A DNA stretch of 46,532 nucleotides from Deltaproteobacteria bacterium (lineage in GTDB: Bacteria; Desulfobacterota; Binatia; UBA9968), in assembly GCA_009692615.1 (NCBI GenBank), contig SHYW01000031.1, forward strand, positions 1 to 46,532, given 5' to 3'. The position numbers were made by a program, and so were the translations under genes. Shown piece after piece: positions 31,423 through 41,048 of the stretch. The notes below the pieces were generated by a model. The model had not been told where the DNA came from. It did no database searches and was given only the letters and a program-made list of their open reading frames with translations. Numbering within the stretch: position 1 is the stretch's first letter; each line of letters opens with the position of its first letter.

Positions 31423-32565
31423 TTACTTCCTTTGCGTCCCGATTGCCCTGAGCTTGTCGAAGGGTGCGGCTAATAATCTTCGCACCGCTTCGAAGGGCTC
31501 GCCGCCGTCGGCCACTGCCTGCTTCACCATTTCAACTGTCTTCACCAGACTTCGCCCCGACTTCTCATACAGCAATTCGAATAGATCGAGATCTTTCAAA
31601 TAAACGACGTAATGCATCAGCACGGCGTTGTTGAGCGGCTGTTGGCTGAAGGCGCGGGCGCGATGTTGTGGGCGGTCGGCGGTGCGCCAGGCCCATTCGG
31701 CTTTGCCGCGATTAAAAACTTCCTCGCGCAAACGCAATTTATCCGCCCGGGCGATGTCACGATTGTAAAGCTCGACCAACGTCTGCGCCAGTTCAGCGAT
31801 GAATGAACTGAACTCCCGTTCTTCTTCCCAAACGAGAATGGCGCGCTGATGCTCCGCGCTACCCGCGCCGAAACGGTCGCGAAAAAAATCTATCGCCGCG
31901 CGATGGCCGATAAAATTCGCCAGGCTTTCGTTAAATGCGCCGGCGCCATTGATATAAAGCGTTTGATGAAACAGCTCGTGAAAAACGATCTCGCTCAGCA
32001 CGACTTTGTCGTAGCGCAGCAAATGCGACAGCAGCGGATCGTCGAACCAGCCGAGCGTACTGAACGCCGCCGATGGGCGAATGTTGGTGTCGTAACCTTC
32101 GGCGTTTAACCGCTGCGCTTCTTCCTCGGCATCGGCTTTCTCGAAAAAGCCCTTGTACGGCACGCTGCCGACGATCAAGAACCACCAAGTGTAAGGACGC
32201 AGTTCGGTTTTCGGAGCGGCGACCACAATGTGCGTGAGATCGGGCCGGTCGACGTAGGAGTAACTGGAAAAGCTCCCGCCGACGTTGAGCTTGAGCACGT
32301 CGCGCGCGTATTCGCGCAGCGCCAAGACCAGTTTTAATTTTTCCTGAGTGTCGAGAGTAACTTCCGGCTTTCGGACATAGTCGACAATCGGCTCGCGGCG
32401 CCAGAGAATCTTCCCTTCTTCATAAGCGGCGCGGAGAACGTAGATGGGCGAGCAGCCGGACAGAACCGCTCCCATGACGATTCCCAATAAGATTGCAGCA
32501 ACGAGTCGGCGCGGTGGCACTTGCGTTAATTGAAGAAAAGCGTTTCGCACGGCGCCGCTAGGCAT
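31423..32565 (-). CDS. Predicted zinc aminopeptidase lipoprotein (COG4324 type)
   Basis: This 380-residue lipoprotein has its lipobox LSGC with Cys38. The metalloprotease motif HELFHQ lies mid-chain, followed by FNESLANFIGHRAA with the further glutamate ligand, as in the putative aminopeptidase family PF10023. I start at the second ATG (MPSGAV, eight-base overlap with the upstream stop). An ATG at 32586 is equally open. The C-terminal residues PFDKLRAIG are encoded by a dispersed repeat (31446-31464). It is downstream of and overlapping the two-gene ABC exporter, so it may act in the same envelope process. Confidence 0.87.
   Translation of the reverse strand: MPSGAVRNAFLQLTQVPPRRLVAAILLGIVMGAVLSGCSPIYVLRAAYEEGKILWRREPIVDYVRKPEVTLDTQEKLKLVLALREYARDVLKLNVGGSFSSYSYVDRPDLTHIVVAAPKTELRPYTWWFLIVGSVPYKGFFEKADAEEEAQRLNAEGYDTNIRPSAAFSTLGWFDDPLLSHLLRYDKVVLSEIVFHELFHQTLYINGAGAFNESLANFIGHRAAIDFFRDRFGAGSAEHQRAILVWEEEREFSSFIAELAQTLVELYNRDIARADKLRLREEVFNRGKAEWAWRTADRPQHRARAFSQQPLNNAVLMHYVVYLKDLDLFELLYEKSGRSLVKTVEMVKQAVADGGEPFEAVRRLLAAPFDKLRAIGTQRK
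31446..31464. repeat. Dispersed repeat CCCTGAGCTTGTCGAAGGG at a gene end
   Basis: This short element is familiar as a very common dispersed repeat in environmental genomes. On minus it encodes PFDKLRAI, the C-terminus of the peptidase lipoprotein. Confidence 0.65.
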
Positions 32566-34375
32566 TAACTTTCGCCGCGCTATCATGCGGTGCGAGCTTC
32601 AACACTTCGCGCTCGTACTGCAGTTGGTACAAGCGGTAGTAGATTCCGCGCCGGTCCATCAGCTCGGCGTGGCTGCCGATCTCGCGGATCTCGCCGTGGT
32701 GCAGCACGATAATGCGGTCGGCATTGCGGATCGTCGACAGCCGGTGGGCGATCAACAGACAAGTCCGGTTGCGCATGACTTTTTCCAGGGCATCTTGGAT
32801 CAGCGCCTCGGTCTCGGTATCGACGCTCGATGTCGCTTCGTCCATGACGAGAATTTCCGGCTGGAAGACCAACACGCGAGCCAAAGACAACAGCTGGCGC
32901 TCGCCGGCGGAAAAATTGCTGCCGCGCTCGCGCACCGGCGCCAGATAGCGTTCGGGCAGCCGGTTGATGAAGGTGTCGGCATTGGCCGCCTCGGCGGCTC
33001 TTTCGATGCGCTCCATGGGCGCCGCCGCATCGCCCAGCGCCAGATTGGCGCGCACGTCGCCGGAGAAAAGAAACACGTCCTGTAAAACTACGCCGACATG
33101 CTGGCGCAGCGCGGCCAAGTCCCACTCGCGCACGTCGACACCGCCGACTTTGATCGAGCCTTTTTGGATATCGTAGAAACGGTTCAGCAGTTTGATCGTG
33201 GTGGTTTTTCCCGAACCGGTGGCGCCGACGACGGCGATCTTTTCCCCCGGCGCGATGCGAAACGACACGCCTTTTAACACTGGATCGCCGGCTTTGTATT
33301 CGAACCAGACGTTGTCGAACACCACTTCGCCGAGAAACGGTTTGGGCACCACGGCGTTTTTTGGACTTTCGATATCCGCGGGCGTATCGAGCAGTTGAAA
33401 AATTCTTTCCGCCGACGCCATCGCCGACTGCATGACCGCGTATTTTTGGCTGAAGTCGCGCAGCGGCACGAAAAATCGATGGATGTATTCTTTGAACGCC
33501 ACCAAGGTACCGATACCGATCACCGCATGCAGCACTTCGCCGCCGCCATACCAGAGCAGCAAGCCGACGCTCACCGAACCGGCCGCCTCAACCATTGAGT
33601 AGAGCGCCGCTTCGTAGAGATTCGACATGTGATAGGCATCGCGATGGTCGCCATTGAGCGCTTCGAATTCTTGATAGGTTCGTTGCTCCCGGGCGAACAG
33701 TTGAATCACCGCCATGCCGGAAATCGATTCGCCGAGATAAGCATTGATGCGCGCGATGCGTTCGCGAATTTGCCGATAGGTCTGGCGCGCCTTGACGCGA
33801 AAAAAATTAATTGCCAAGGCCATGGGCGGAATCATCGCCAGCGAAACCATGGCCAAGATCGGGTGGAGATAAAACATGATGCCGACGATCCAAGCGACCA
33901 TGATAAAATCCGACACCAGCGTCATCACGCCGGAGGAAAACATCTCTTGCAGCACGTCGACGTCGGTGGTCATGCGCGTCACCAGCCGGCCGACGGGATT
34001 GCGGTCGAAATAACTCATCGGCAGCTTCTGCACATGGGCGAAGATCGCCACCCGCAGATCGGCCAGACAGCGCTGCGCCACCAGCATGGAAAAATAATAT
34101 TGCACGAAAACGACCACGGTCTCGCCGATCAGCGCGGCGAGAAACAGCAGCATGACGGTCTGCAAACCCCAGAGATCTTTGCCGGCGATGTAGCGGTCGA
34201 TACCGATCTTCATCAGATAGGGCTGGGCCAGACCGAACCCCTGCTGCAAAGGCAAGAGCAGCATGCTCAAGAGAAATAACCGCTTGTAGGGAATAATAAA
34301 GCGCCACAGCCGCTTCATCATTTGAAAGTCGTAGGCTTTGCCGAGAACTTCTTCGGATTGCGAGGGCTGCGCCAT
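32558..34375 (-). CDS. ABC exporter half-transporter B (MdlB/MsbA-like)
   Basis: This 605-residue fusion has six membrane segments (residues about 25-320) and a C-terminal ATPase. Walker A is GATGSGKTT, the signature FSAGERQLLSLAR, and Walker B ILVMDEATSSVD. The start ATG directly follows the TAA of the next half-transporter gene, so the two proteins surely form a heterodimer. The family exports lipids, peptides or drugs from the inner membrane. FSAGE instead of LSGGQ is a typical degenerate-site difference between the two halves. The substrate is unknown. Confidence 0.94.
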   Translation of the reverse strand: MAQPSQSEEVLGKAYDFQMMKRLWRFIIPYKRLFLLSMLLLPLQQGFGLAQPYLMKIGIDRYIAGKDLWGLQTVMLLFLAALIGETVVVFVQYYFSMLVAQRCLADLRVAIFAHVQKLPMSYFDRNPVGRLVTRMTTDVDVLQEMFSSGVMTLVSDFIMVAWIVGIMFYLHPILAMVSLAMIPPMALAINFFRVKARQTYRQIRERIARINAYLGESISGMAVIQLFAREQRTYQEFEALNGDHRDAYHMSNLYEAALYSMVEAAGSVSVGLLLWYGGGEVLHAVIGIGTLVAFKEYIHRFFVPLRDFSQKYAVMQSAMASAERIFQLLDTPADIESPKNAVVPKPFLGEVVFDNVWFEYKAGDPVLKGVSFRIAPGEKIAVVGATGSGKTTTIKLLNRFYDIQKGSIKVGGVDVREWDLAALRQHVGVVLQDVFLFSGDVRANLALGDAAAPMERIERAAEAANADTFINRLPERYLAPVRERGSNFSAGERQLLSLARVLVFQPEILVMDEATSSVDTETEALIQDALEKVMRNRTCLLIAHRLSTIRNADRIIVLHHGEIREIGSHAELMDRRGIYYRLYQLQYEREVLKLAPHDSAAKVNA

Positions 34376-36115
34376 TTAGATTTCTTCCAGCTCCTCGCTC
34401 AACCGCTGCTGCTGATAGAGTTCGGCGTAGACGCCCTCTTGACGGACCAGCTCTTCATGATTGCCGCGCTCAATGATCCTGCCTTCATCCAAGACGAGAA
34501 TTTCATCGGCTTCTTTGACTGCGGAAATACGGTGGGAAATGATCAAGCAGGTTTTTTCTTTGAGTATCGAGCGCAGGCCTTGGAGAATTTCCGCCTCGGT
34601 CTGGGCATCGACGCTCGACAAGCAATCGTCGAGGATCAACACCGGCGGGTCCATAATCAAAGCGCGGGCCAACGTCGCGCGCTGCTTCTGGCCGCCGGAT
34701 AGCGTCACGCCCCGTTCGCCGACCATGGTGTCGAGCCCTTGGGGAAATATTTCCAGATCGCGGTCGAGCTTGGCGATTTTGATCGCGCGCGCCAGCTCTT
34801 CTTCGGAATACTCGTCCCGGCCGAATGCCAAATTGCGCCGCAATGAAGTGGAAAACAAAAACGGATCCTGCGGCACATAGCCCATCACCCGGCGCAGCTC
34901 ACGCAGCGAAAGCTTGCGAATATCCTGGCCGTCCAGACGAATCTCGCCGCTGCCGACATCGAACATGCGCGGCACCAACTGCGCCACAGTGCTCTTGCCC
35001 GAACCGATACGGCCGACCAGACCGACCGATTTGCCGACAGGCAGCTTAAAGTTGATGCCTTCCAACGCGCCGTGACCGTTTTGCGGCTGGCCATAAGAAA
35101 ATGAAACGTTGTGAAACTCGATGCCATCTTTGAGCTTCGCCAACGGTGCGCCGGCTTCGGCGCCGGCGATCTCTGGCGTGGTTTCAAGAATTTCTTCGAG
35201 CCGGCGCATCGCCGCCCGGCCGCGCTCGACCAACGATAGCATCCAGCCAAACGCCGCGGTGGGCCAAGCGAGAACGTTTAGATAAGCGATGAAGGCGACG
35301 ATGTCGGCGACCAGCAGATCGCCGCCTACCACCCGCACGCCGCCGTACCAGATGACGATCAAGACGGTCAAGCCGTTGATGCCTTGCATGACCGGATTGA
35401 CGATGCCGCGCATCTTCGCCATCTCCATGCTTTTGACTTCATAGCCTTTGTTGAAATCGGCGAATTGCTGGGTTTGAAACTGTTCCTGGGAATAGGCTTT
35501 GACCACGTGCATGCCGCTCAAGTTTTCCTGCACGTGGCTGCTCAACACCGACATCTGCTGCTGCACCTCCAGGGAAGTTTTTAATATCTTGCCGCGGAAT
35601 TTGCGCGCGACGTACATCAGCAGTGGAAACGGCGCCAACGCCGCCAAAGTCATGCGCACGTCCATCGACAGCATCAGCGCCACCGCGTAAACGTAATAGA
35701 GCGGCGCGTTGGCGAAGTTGAGCACGCCGGGACCGAGCATGACGCGCACCGCGGAAATGTCGTTGATCGTGCGCGACATCAAGTCGCCGGTGCGCCGCGA
35801 CTGGTAAAACGACAGCGGCAGTTTTTCCAAGTGGGCGAACAGATCGTTGCGCAGATCGTATTCGACGTTGCGCCCGGCGTTGAAAATCAACGCCCGCGAA
35901 TAGGTGCGGACGATCCCTTGAACCAACGCCGCGGCGACGATCAACACGGCGTAAAACGTCACGTCGCGCACCGCGCCGCCGCCCTCGATGATGCGCACGG
36001 CCTCGCGAATCCACCACGGAATCCACATGACCAACGTCGCGGTGGCGAGCAAACACAGTCCGCCCTGCAAATAACTCCGCCAGTAACGCCAGATGTAGTG
36101 TGACAACCGCCCCAT
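34376..36115 (-). CDS. ABC exporter half-transporter A (MdlA-like)
   Basis: This 579-residue half-transporter has six N-terminal membrane segments and a nucleotide-binding domain with Walker A GRIGSGKST, signature LSGGQKQRATLAR and Walker B VLILDDCLSSVD. The D-for-E change after Walker B (LDDCLS) suggests the weak catalytic site typical of one half in heterodimeric exporters. The segment EEILETTPEIAGAEAG links the two domains. It is first of the minus-strand group (exporter A, exporter B, lipoprotein peptidase) and diverges from typA across 114 bases that must hold both promoters. Confidence 0.94.
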   Translation of the reverse strand: MGRLSHYIWRYWRSYLQGGLCLLATATLVMWIPWWIREAVRIIEGGGAVRDVTFYAVLIVAAALVQGIVRTYSRALIFNAGRNVEYDLRNDLFAHLEKLPLSFYQSRRTGDLMSRTINDISAVRVMLGPGVLNFANAPLYYVYAVALMLSMDVRMTLAALAPFPLLMYVARKFRGKILKTSLEVQQQMSVLSSHVQENLSGMHVVKAYSQEQFQTQQFADFNKGYEVKSMEMAKMRGIVNPVMQGINGLTVLIVIWYGGVRVVGGDLLVADIVAFIAYLNVLAWPTAAFGWMLSLVERGRAAMRRLEEILETTPEIAGAEAGAPLAKLKDGIEFHNVSFSYGQPQNGHGALEGINFKLPVGKSVGLVGRIGSGKSTVAQLVPRMFDVGSGEIRLDGQDIRKLSLRELRRVMGYVPQDPFLFSTSLRRNLAFGRDEYSEEELARAIKIAKLDRDLEIFPQGLDTMVGERGVTLSGGQKQRATLARALIMDPPVLILDDCLSSVDAQTEAEILQGLRSILKEKTCLIISHRISAVKEADEILVLDEGRIIERGNHEELVRQEGVYAELYQQQRLSEELEEI

Positions 36116-36229
36116 GTAATTTTTAAAAATACGCTACGGTGGCGCGCTTCGCAAGGAAGCGGCCGCGATGCAGTGGCGCGAATCGGCTCGGCGGCTTGAC
36201 TTCGCGAGTTCGCTCCCTAATAACAGTGC

Positions 36230-38068
36230 ATGACTCAAACGCATCTCACCCGCCGCGAAGATCTTCGCAACATCGCGATCATCGCCCACGTCGACCACGG
36301 CAAAACCACTTTAGTCGATGCCTTGCTGCACCAAAGCGGCATTTTCCGCGCCAACGAACAGGTTGTCGATCGCGTCATGGACTCCATGGATCTCGAGCGC
36401 GAGCGCGGCATCACGATCATGGCGAAAAACACCTCGATCCATTACGGCAAAGTTAAGATCAATATCGTCGACACGCCCGGCCACGCCGACTTCGGCGGCG
36501 AAGTGGAACGAACTCTAGCGATGGTCGACGGCGTCATGCTGCTGGTAGATGCCTCGGAAGGGCCGCTGCCGCAGACTCGCTTCGTCTTGAAGAAAGCGCT
36601 TGAAGCCAAGCTGACGCCGATCGTCTGCATCAATAAGATCGACCGGCCCGACGCGCGCATCGCCGAGGTGCTCGATGAAATCTACGATCTGTTCATCGAC
36701 CTCGACGCCAGCGAAGACCAGCTCGATTTTCCGGTGGTCTATACTAACGCCAGGGCCGGCACGGCGACCCTCGATTTGAAACAGCGCGGTGAAAATCTTA
36801 AACCGATGTTCGAGCTGATCGTCGAAACCTTGCCGGGCCCAAGCTACGACCCGGCGATGCCGACCCAGTTTCAAGCTAACAACCTCGATTACAACGACTA
36901 TGTCGGCCGCCTAGCGGTCGGCCGCGTCAAGAACGGCACGCTAGCGCCGGGACAACACATGCTCTGCCGCGTCGACGGCAGCCAGCAACTGATCAAGATC
37001 ACCCAAGTCTATGGTTGGCAGGGGCTCAAGCGCGTCGAAGTCTCCTCGGTGCAAGCCGGCGACATCACCGCGGTGGCCGGCATCGAGGACATCGGCATCG
37101 GCGACACCATCAGCGACAAAGAAAAACCCGTGCCGCTGCCGCCGCTGCGCATCGATGAGCCGACCATCGCGATGCTGTTCATCGCCAACAATTCGCCTTG
37201 GTCCGGCCGCGAAGGAGAGCATGTCACCTCGCGCAAACTACGTGAACGATTGTTCTTCGAGTCCCGGCGCAACGTCAGCTTGCGCGTCGAAGAAACCGCC
37301 AGCGCCGACGCCTTCCAAGTCACCGGTCGCGGCGAATTCGCCTTAGCCATCGTCATCGAGACCATGCGCCGGGAAGGTTATGAAATGATGGTCTCCAAGC
37401 CCACCGTCATCACCCGCGAGATCAACGGCATGACCAACGAACCGATGGAACTCTTGGTGATCGATATTCCCGAAGATTTTATCGGCGTGGTGTCGCAGCT
37501 ATTAGCCATTCGCAAGGGTAAGATGACCAAGATGATCCACGCCGGATCGAGCCGCGTGCGCTTGGAATTCGCCGTGCCCTCGCGCGGTCTGATCGGTTTT
37601 CGCTCGCGCTTTCTCACCGACACCCGCGGGACAGGCATCATGAACGCGCTGTTCAACGGCTGGGAGCCCTGGCATGGCCTAATTCAGTCGCGCACCAACG
37701 CCGCCATGGTCGCCGACCGCGAAGGCAACGCGCCGCCCTATGCGATTTATCACTTGCAAGAACGGGGCGTGATGTTCATCGCGCCGGGCACCAAAGTCTA
37801 CGAAGGCATGGTGGTCGGCGAATACTCGCGCGAAAACGATTTGAACGTCAACGTTTGTAAAGAGAAAAAGCTCACCAACATGCGCGCCTCGGGCAAAGAC
37901 GAGAACATCATCATCTCGCCGCACCGCGAGATGGGGTTGGAAGCAGCCCTTGAATGGATCTCTGACGATGAGTTGGTAGAAGTGACACCGCAGTCGATTC
38001 GACTGCGCAAGAAGATTCTCAAACAAGCCGACCGTCCGCGCCGGCGCTACGAATCCGAAGAAGATTAA
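36230..38068 (+). CDS. typA: Ribosome-binding GTPase TypA/BipA
   Basis: This 612-residue translational GTPase helps 50S assembly and stress growth. G1 is HVDHGKT at residues 20-26, G2 lies in RERGITI, G3 is DTPGH at 81-85 and G4 is NKID at 135-138. Domain II is followed by the EF-G-like domains III and V and the BipA-specific C-terminal domain ([20 protein letters not shown], then [13 protein letters not shown]). Length is normal. No strong ribosome site is seen before the ATG. It is a core gene and supports a chromosomal location. Confidence 0.97.
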   Translation: MTQTHLTRREDLRNIAIIAHVDHGKTTLVDALLHQSGIFRANEQVVDRVMDSMDLERERGITIMAKNTSIHYGKVKINIVDTPGHADFGGEVERTLAMVDGVMLLVDASEGPLPQTRFVLKKALEAKLTPIVCINKIDRPDARIAEVLDEIYDLFIDLDASEDQLDFPVVYTNARAGTATLDLKQRGENLKPMFELIVETLPGPSYDPAMPTQFQANNLDYNDYVGRLAVGRVKNGTLAPGQHMLCRVDGSQQLIKITQVYGWQGLKRVEVSSVQAGDITAVAGIEDIGIGDTISDKEKPVPLPPLRIDEPTIAMLFIANNSPWSGREGEHVTSRKLRERLFFESRRNVSLRVEETASADAFQVTGRGEFALAIVIETMRREGYEMMVSKPTVITREINGMTNEPMELLVIDIPEDFIGVVSQLLAIRKGKMTKMIHAGSSRVRLEFAVPSRGLIGFRSRFLTDTRGTGIMNALFNGWEPWHGLIQSRTNAAMVADREGNAPPYAIYHLQERGVMFIAPGTKVYEGMVVGEYSRENDLNVNVCKEKKLTNMRASGKDENIIISPHREMGLEAALEWISDDELVEVTPQSIRLRKKILKQADRPRRRYESEED

Positions 38069-38071
38069 CCG

Positions 38072-38503
38072 CTATTTTTTCTCGGCACCGACCGGCTTCT
38101 TGTCGCAGTTCTCTTGCCGGACAAACATGACATGAATCCCTGCCGACGGCGCGCGCACTTCGACTGCGGGGCGGATGCCGGCTTTGAACTCCTTAACCTC
38201 GGCTGGATGGCCCAGGGCCTTCAACTTTTCTTTTAGCTGCAGCGGACTTTTAACGCCTTTTAACTGCTCGCCCTTTTTTTCCAGGATCGACACCGGCGCG
38301 CACTCGCCTTCCCGGCCCGCGAGCAGCCAGGTACCGCTGTCGTCGAGCGGCGCGTTCTTGGCAGGCTTGGCCGCAGCATCCTTGGCAGCTGCTGTTTTGC
38401 TTGGTTTCGGTGCGGTTGCCGCAAGCGAAATAGTTGGCGCGGCAAGCAGCGCCGCAAAAGCGATGCTCAGCAAAATTCTTCCAGTTGCGTTGGCATTCAT
38501 CAT
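38072..38503 (-). CDS. Secreted protein of unknown function, copy A
   Basis: This 143-residue protein has a signal peptide (hydrophobic core to about residue 28, AAPTISLAA) and then an Ala/Lys/Pro-rich linker. The folded part has WLLAGREGECAPVSIL, LKGVKSPLQLKEKLKALG, EVKEFKAG, VEVRAP and a final cysteine in RQENCDK. It is clearly related to 38568-38885. The two conserved cysteines could form a disulfide in the periplasm. I do not recognise the family. It lies 64 bases downstream of copy B and is convergent with typA. Confidence 0.8.
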   Translation of the reverse strand: MMNANATGRILLSIAFAALLAAPTISLAATAPKPSKTAAAKDAAAKPAKNAPLDDSGTWLLAGREGECAPVSILEKKGEQLKGVKSPLQLKEKLKALGHPAEVKEFKAGIRPAVEVRAPSAGIHVMFVRQENCDKKPVGAEKK

Positions 38504-38567
38504 CGACCTCCAGCGCGAATTTTAAATTGTCTTCGCGTCGAGCGCAACTGCGAAACCGCCATTCAGG

Positions 38568-38885
38568 CTAGCTTGACTTACAAACTTCGGCCGGCACGAC
38601 CATCACGGCAAGCTCCTTCGCCGGCACATGAACTTCCACCATGTTCCCGTTGGGAGTTTTATGTTCCTTCACTTCGACCCGATAGCCCGCTGCGCGCATC
38701 TTGTCGATCAGCTGATAAGGCGTCTGAAGCCCGACAAACTCCGACCCCTTCCGAGCCAAACTCGCCAACGGCGCGCAGCCGCCCTCGCGCATCAGCAAGA
38801 ACCACTCAGTAGCCAGCGCCGAGCTAGGCGGAACGGAGAGCATGAAAGTCGCGATCAATAGATTGCGAATATTGCGTTCAGTCAT
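38568..38885 (-). CDS. Secreted protein of unknown function, copy B
   Basis: This 105-residue protein starts at MTERNIRN with GAGG upstream, and its ATG overlaps the TGA of the preceding small gene. The signal peptide ends near SALATEW. The mature part EWFLLMREGGCAPLASLARKG, LQTPYQLIDKMRAAG, VEVKEH, VEVHVP, PAEVCKSS follows the same pattern as copy A: W-LL-REG-CAP, then TPxQL, then a final cysteine. The pair therefore arose by duplication and one copy gained a linker. No function is known to me. It ends the overlapping operon that begins with the AsmA-like gene. Confidence 0.78.
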   Translation of the reverse strand: MTERNIRNLLIATFMLSVPPSSALATEWFLLMREGGCAPLASLARKGSEFVGLQTPYQLIDKMRAAGYRVEVKEHKTPNGNMVEVHVPAKELAVMVVPAEVCKSS

Positions 38886-39069
38886 TGCCATCCTCAAATC
38901 CGATGTAATCTCTCTCGATTGCCTGCAACTCGAACTCTTGGTTTGGCAGATCGAAACTGGTGACAACCCAAACATTGGCATCCGGATCCCATTCAGCCTT
39001 AACTTCAATGCGATCGATCACGTCCAAAGCCCAGTCGATTATCCCGGATGAGTCAACGCCAGAAAACAC
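38878..39069 (-). CDS. Small DUF1902-like protein
   Basis: This 63-residue frame starts at GTG 39069, directly after the peptidase stop, and its stop overlaps the start of copy B (ATGACTGA). The segment IDRIEVKAEWDPDANVWVVTSFDLP resembles the beta-strand core of DUF1902/HicB-like small proteins, some of which act as antitoxins. The C-terminal half does not match that family, so it may be diverged. A shorter start at an internal GTG would give 47 residues. No toxin partner is visible. Confidence 0.55.
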   Translation of the reverse strand: MFSGVDSSGIIDWALDVIDRIEVKAEWDPDANVWVVTSFDLPNQEFELQAIERDYIGFEDGND

Positions 39070-39070
39070 T

Positions 39071-40195
39071 TCAAACGCCGCACCACTGCCGCGCGATTTC
39101 CGTGTAAGCTTCCGCGGCTAGATCGATCTTAGATATGGAACAAAACTCATCGGTCTTATGCGCCAGCTCCGGCTCGCCGGGACCGAGAATTATCGTCGGC
39201 GGATTGCCATAGGCCGGAGTTAAAATCGAGCAATCGCTGAAATAAGTCGCCCCAACTGGCACCGGACGCTTGCCGGTGAGATGTTCCATGATGTCGAAGA
39301 CAGATCTCACCCACTCATCATTTTCATCGCTGCTGACGCTGGCCGCGCCTTGCAAGCGCCGCAACTCGACATCGATGCCCAATGCCGATTGCAGCTTTTT
39401 AAGAATGTCTGCTTCCGTCTGTCCGGGTAGAGTTCGAATATCCAAGCTAACCACCGCTTCGCCGGGAATCATATTGATCGCGCTGCCGGCGCTCATCATC
39501 GTCACCGCCAGCGTCGGCTGACCGAGAATGGGATGGGACGGCACGGCGAAATCGAAGGACTCAAGCTTCTTGATCGCATCCGCCGCCTTGTAGATCGCAT
39601 TGACGCCCTGCTCCGGCATCGAACCATGGGCCGCAACGCCGGTTATTTTTACCGCGTAACGCACGCAGCCTTTGTGCGCAATGAAAGGAACATTGGCGCT
39701 CGGTTCGCCGGCGACAATCGCCCCGGCCACGCCGAGCACGCCGTCCAGCGCCGCAACCTGCGCCGCGCCTTCGCAGGTGGTTTCCTCGCCCGCGGTGAAA
39801 ATCAACGTGATCCCGGATTGGCGGTTGGCCAGCTGCGCCAGCGCAAGCGCCATCGCAACCATCGCAGCCACGCCGCTTTTCATATCCGACGCGCCGCGTC
39901 CAAAGAGCTTATCGCCGTCAATTTCACCGGCAAACGGATCGCGCGCCCAGGGCGTCGCACCCAATGGCACGGTGTCTAGATGGCCGGTGAAACAGATCGG
40001 CGGTTTATCGTTGGATCCGGCAAGCCGGGCGATCAACGTCGAACGCTTGTCGGCGAACTCGTAGTAGCGCGTTTCGTATCCGGCATTTTCCAGCAGCCCG
40101 CCAAGATAGTGCGCACACTCGCGCTCATCGCCGGGTGGATTGACGGTTTTGAAAGACAGCAGCTTGCGAGTCAGCGCTAGGGCATCATTTTTCAT
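39071..40195 (-). CDS. M20-family metallopeptidase/deacylase (ArgE/DapE type)
   Basis: This 374-residue cytoplasmic dizinc amidohydrolase carries the expected ligands: H72 and D74 in GHLDTVP, D104 in GASDMKSG, and catalytic E137 with E138 in AGEET. The lid domain (VRYAVKITGVAAHGSMPEQG) follows, and a further histidine lies in LGPGEPELAHKTDEF. It could cleave N-acyl amino acids or succinyl-diaminopimelate. The exact substrate is open. The start MKNDALAL has GGAGGC upstream and overlaps the end of the HEAT gene by 11 bases. Confidence 0.93.
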   Translation of the reverse strand: MKNDALALTRKLLSFKTVNPPGDERECAHYLGGLLENAGYETRYYEFADKRSTLIARLAGSNDKPPICFTGHLDTVPLGATPWARDPFAGEIDGDKLFGRGASDMKSGVAAMVAMALALAQLANRQSGITLIFTAGEETTCEGAAQVAALDGVLGVAGAIVAGEPSANVPFIAHKGCVRYAVKITGVAAHGSMPEQGVNAIYKAADAIKKLESFDFAVPSHPILGQPTLAVTMMSAGSAINMIPGEAVVSLDIRTLPGQTEADILKKLQSALGIDVELRRLQGAASVSSDENDEWVRSVFDIMEHLTGKRPVPVGATYFSDCSILTPAYGNPPTIILGPGEPELAHKTDEFCSISKIDLAAEAYTEIARQWCGV

Positions 40196-41048
40196 TGCGC
40201 CTCCGCTTGCTCTCGGTGTTTGATACCTTTCTTGCTTGCTTCGCGTCATTCCTACGACCAAACGCGTCAGGTTCAGGCCAATAACCTTTAGTCAAAACAA
40301 AGATCGCGTCTTTCGCTTCCTCAGCAACTGACCATCCTAATGCAGCCACCGCGTGGTCGCTACGCGAGAGCTTGCAAAGTTTCGGCAGCGCTTGCTTGAG
40401 GCCAAAACAATTTACGCCAAATACGCCCCAGAACCGAACTTCCGCCTCAGCATCATCCAGGCAATCGAGAAGCACCTCCGTCGTCGCGCGTCGACTGCGA
40501 CGCCGCCGATCAATATAATTGCCGTGAATCGCGATCCCTTCCACAGCTTGTCCGCGCAAATGAGGATCGTTCGTCCGATCCTTAACCACAGCAAAGAAAA
40601 TAGCCGGGTCGAGCCCAAACCATTGGTGTGCCAGACCGTGACAGGCCTCGAATCGAGTTTCCGGCAACTGCTCCTGGTCATTGAGAACGCGAACAAGCCC
40701 CTTGAAAGCTCGCTGACCACCTAGAGTTGCCAAGGCATTGCGAATATCGAACCGAGAACCTCTATCTGTCTGAACCTGCTGGAGCATTTCTAGCAATGTC
40801 GGCACCACTGCTCGCTTGCCAGTCAGTCCCAAGATCTCAAATGCCGTTCGCAGTTTTTCTTTTGGGAGAAAATCGAGACGCTTCAAAAGTGTCGCGTAGT
40901 TCTTGACACCGTCACGCTGTAAAACCAGAAAAGAGCGGGCATTAGTTTCTCGCACCGATGGGTGCGACTTCTTCAGCAGATCCCGGTAGAAAACACAAAG
41001 GCGAGTCGTTCCGCGCGTGGCGCTATTTTTTGCAGCCCGAGCATTCAT
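40185..41048 (-). CDS. HEAT-like repeat protein, copy 1
   Basis: This 287-residue helical protein is made of HEAT/PBS-lyase-like repeats. Blocks are LRTAFEILGLTGKRAVVP, LATLGGQRAFKGLVRVLND, FEACHGLAHQWFG and CLDDAEAEVRFWGVFG, ending in GWSVAEEAKDAIFV. The start overlaps the stop of the upstream binding-protein gene (ATGA). It is paralogous to 42046-42888, with which it brackets that gene. Such repeats bind proteins. No catalytic residues stand out. A regulatory or immunity-like role is possible but not shown. Confidence 0.82.
   Translation of the reverse strand: MNARAAKNSATRGTTRLCVFYRDLLKKSHPSVRETNARSFLVLQRDGVKNYATLLKRLDFLPKEKLRTAFEILGLTGKRAVVPTLLEMLQQVQTDRGSRFDIRNALATLGGQRAFKGLVRVLNDQEQLPETRFEACHGLAHQWFGLDPAIFFAVVKDRTNDPHLRGQAVEGIAIHGNYIDRRRRSRRATTEVLLDCLDDAEAEVRFWGVFGVNCFGLKQALPKLCKLSRSDHAVAALGWSVAEEAKDAIFVLTKGYWPEPDAFGRRNDAKQARKVSNTESKRRRNEK

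Noticed and set aside
38878-39069. Toxin-antitoxin pair with the DUF1902-like frame as antitoxin
   Set aside because: No toxin-like neighbour. The flanking genes are a peptidase and an exported protein.
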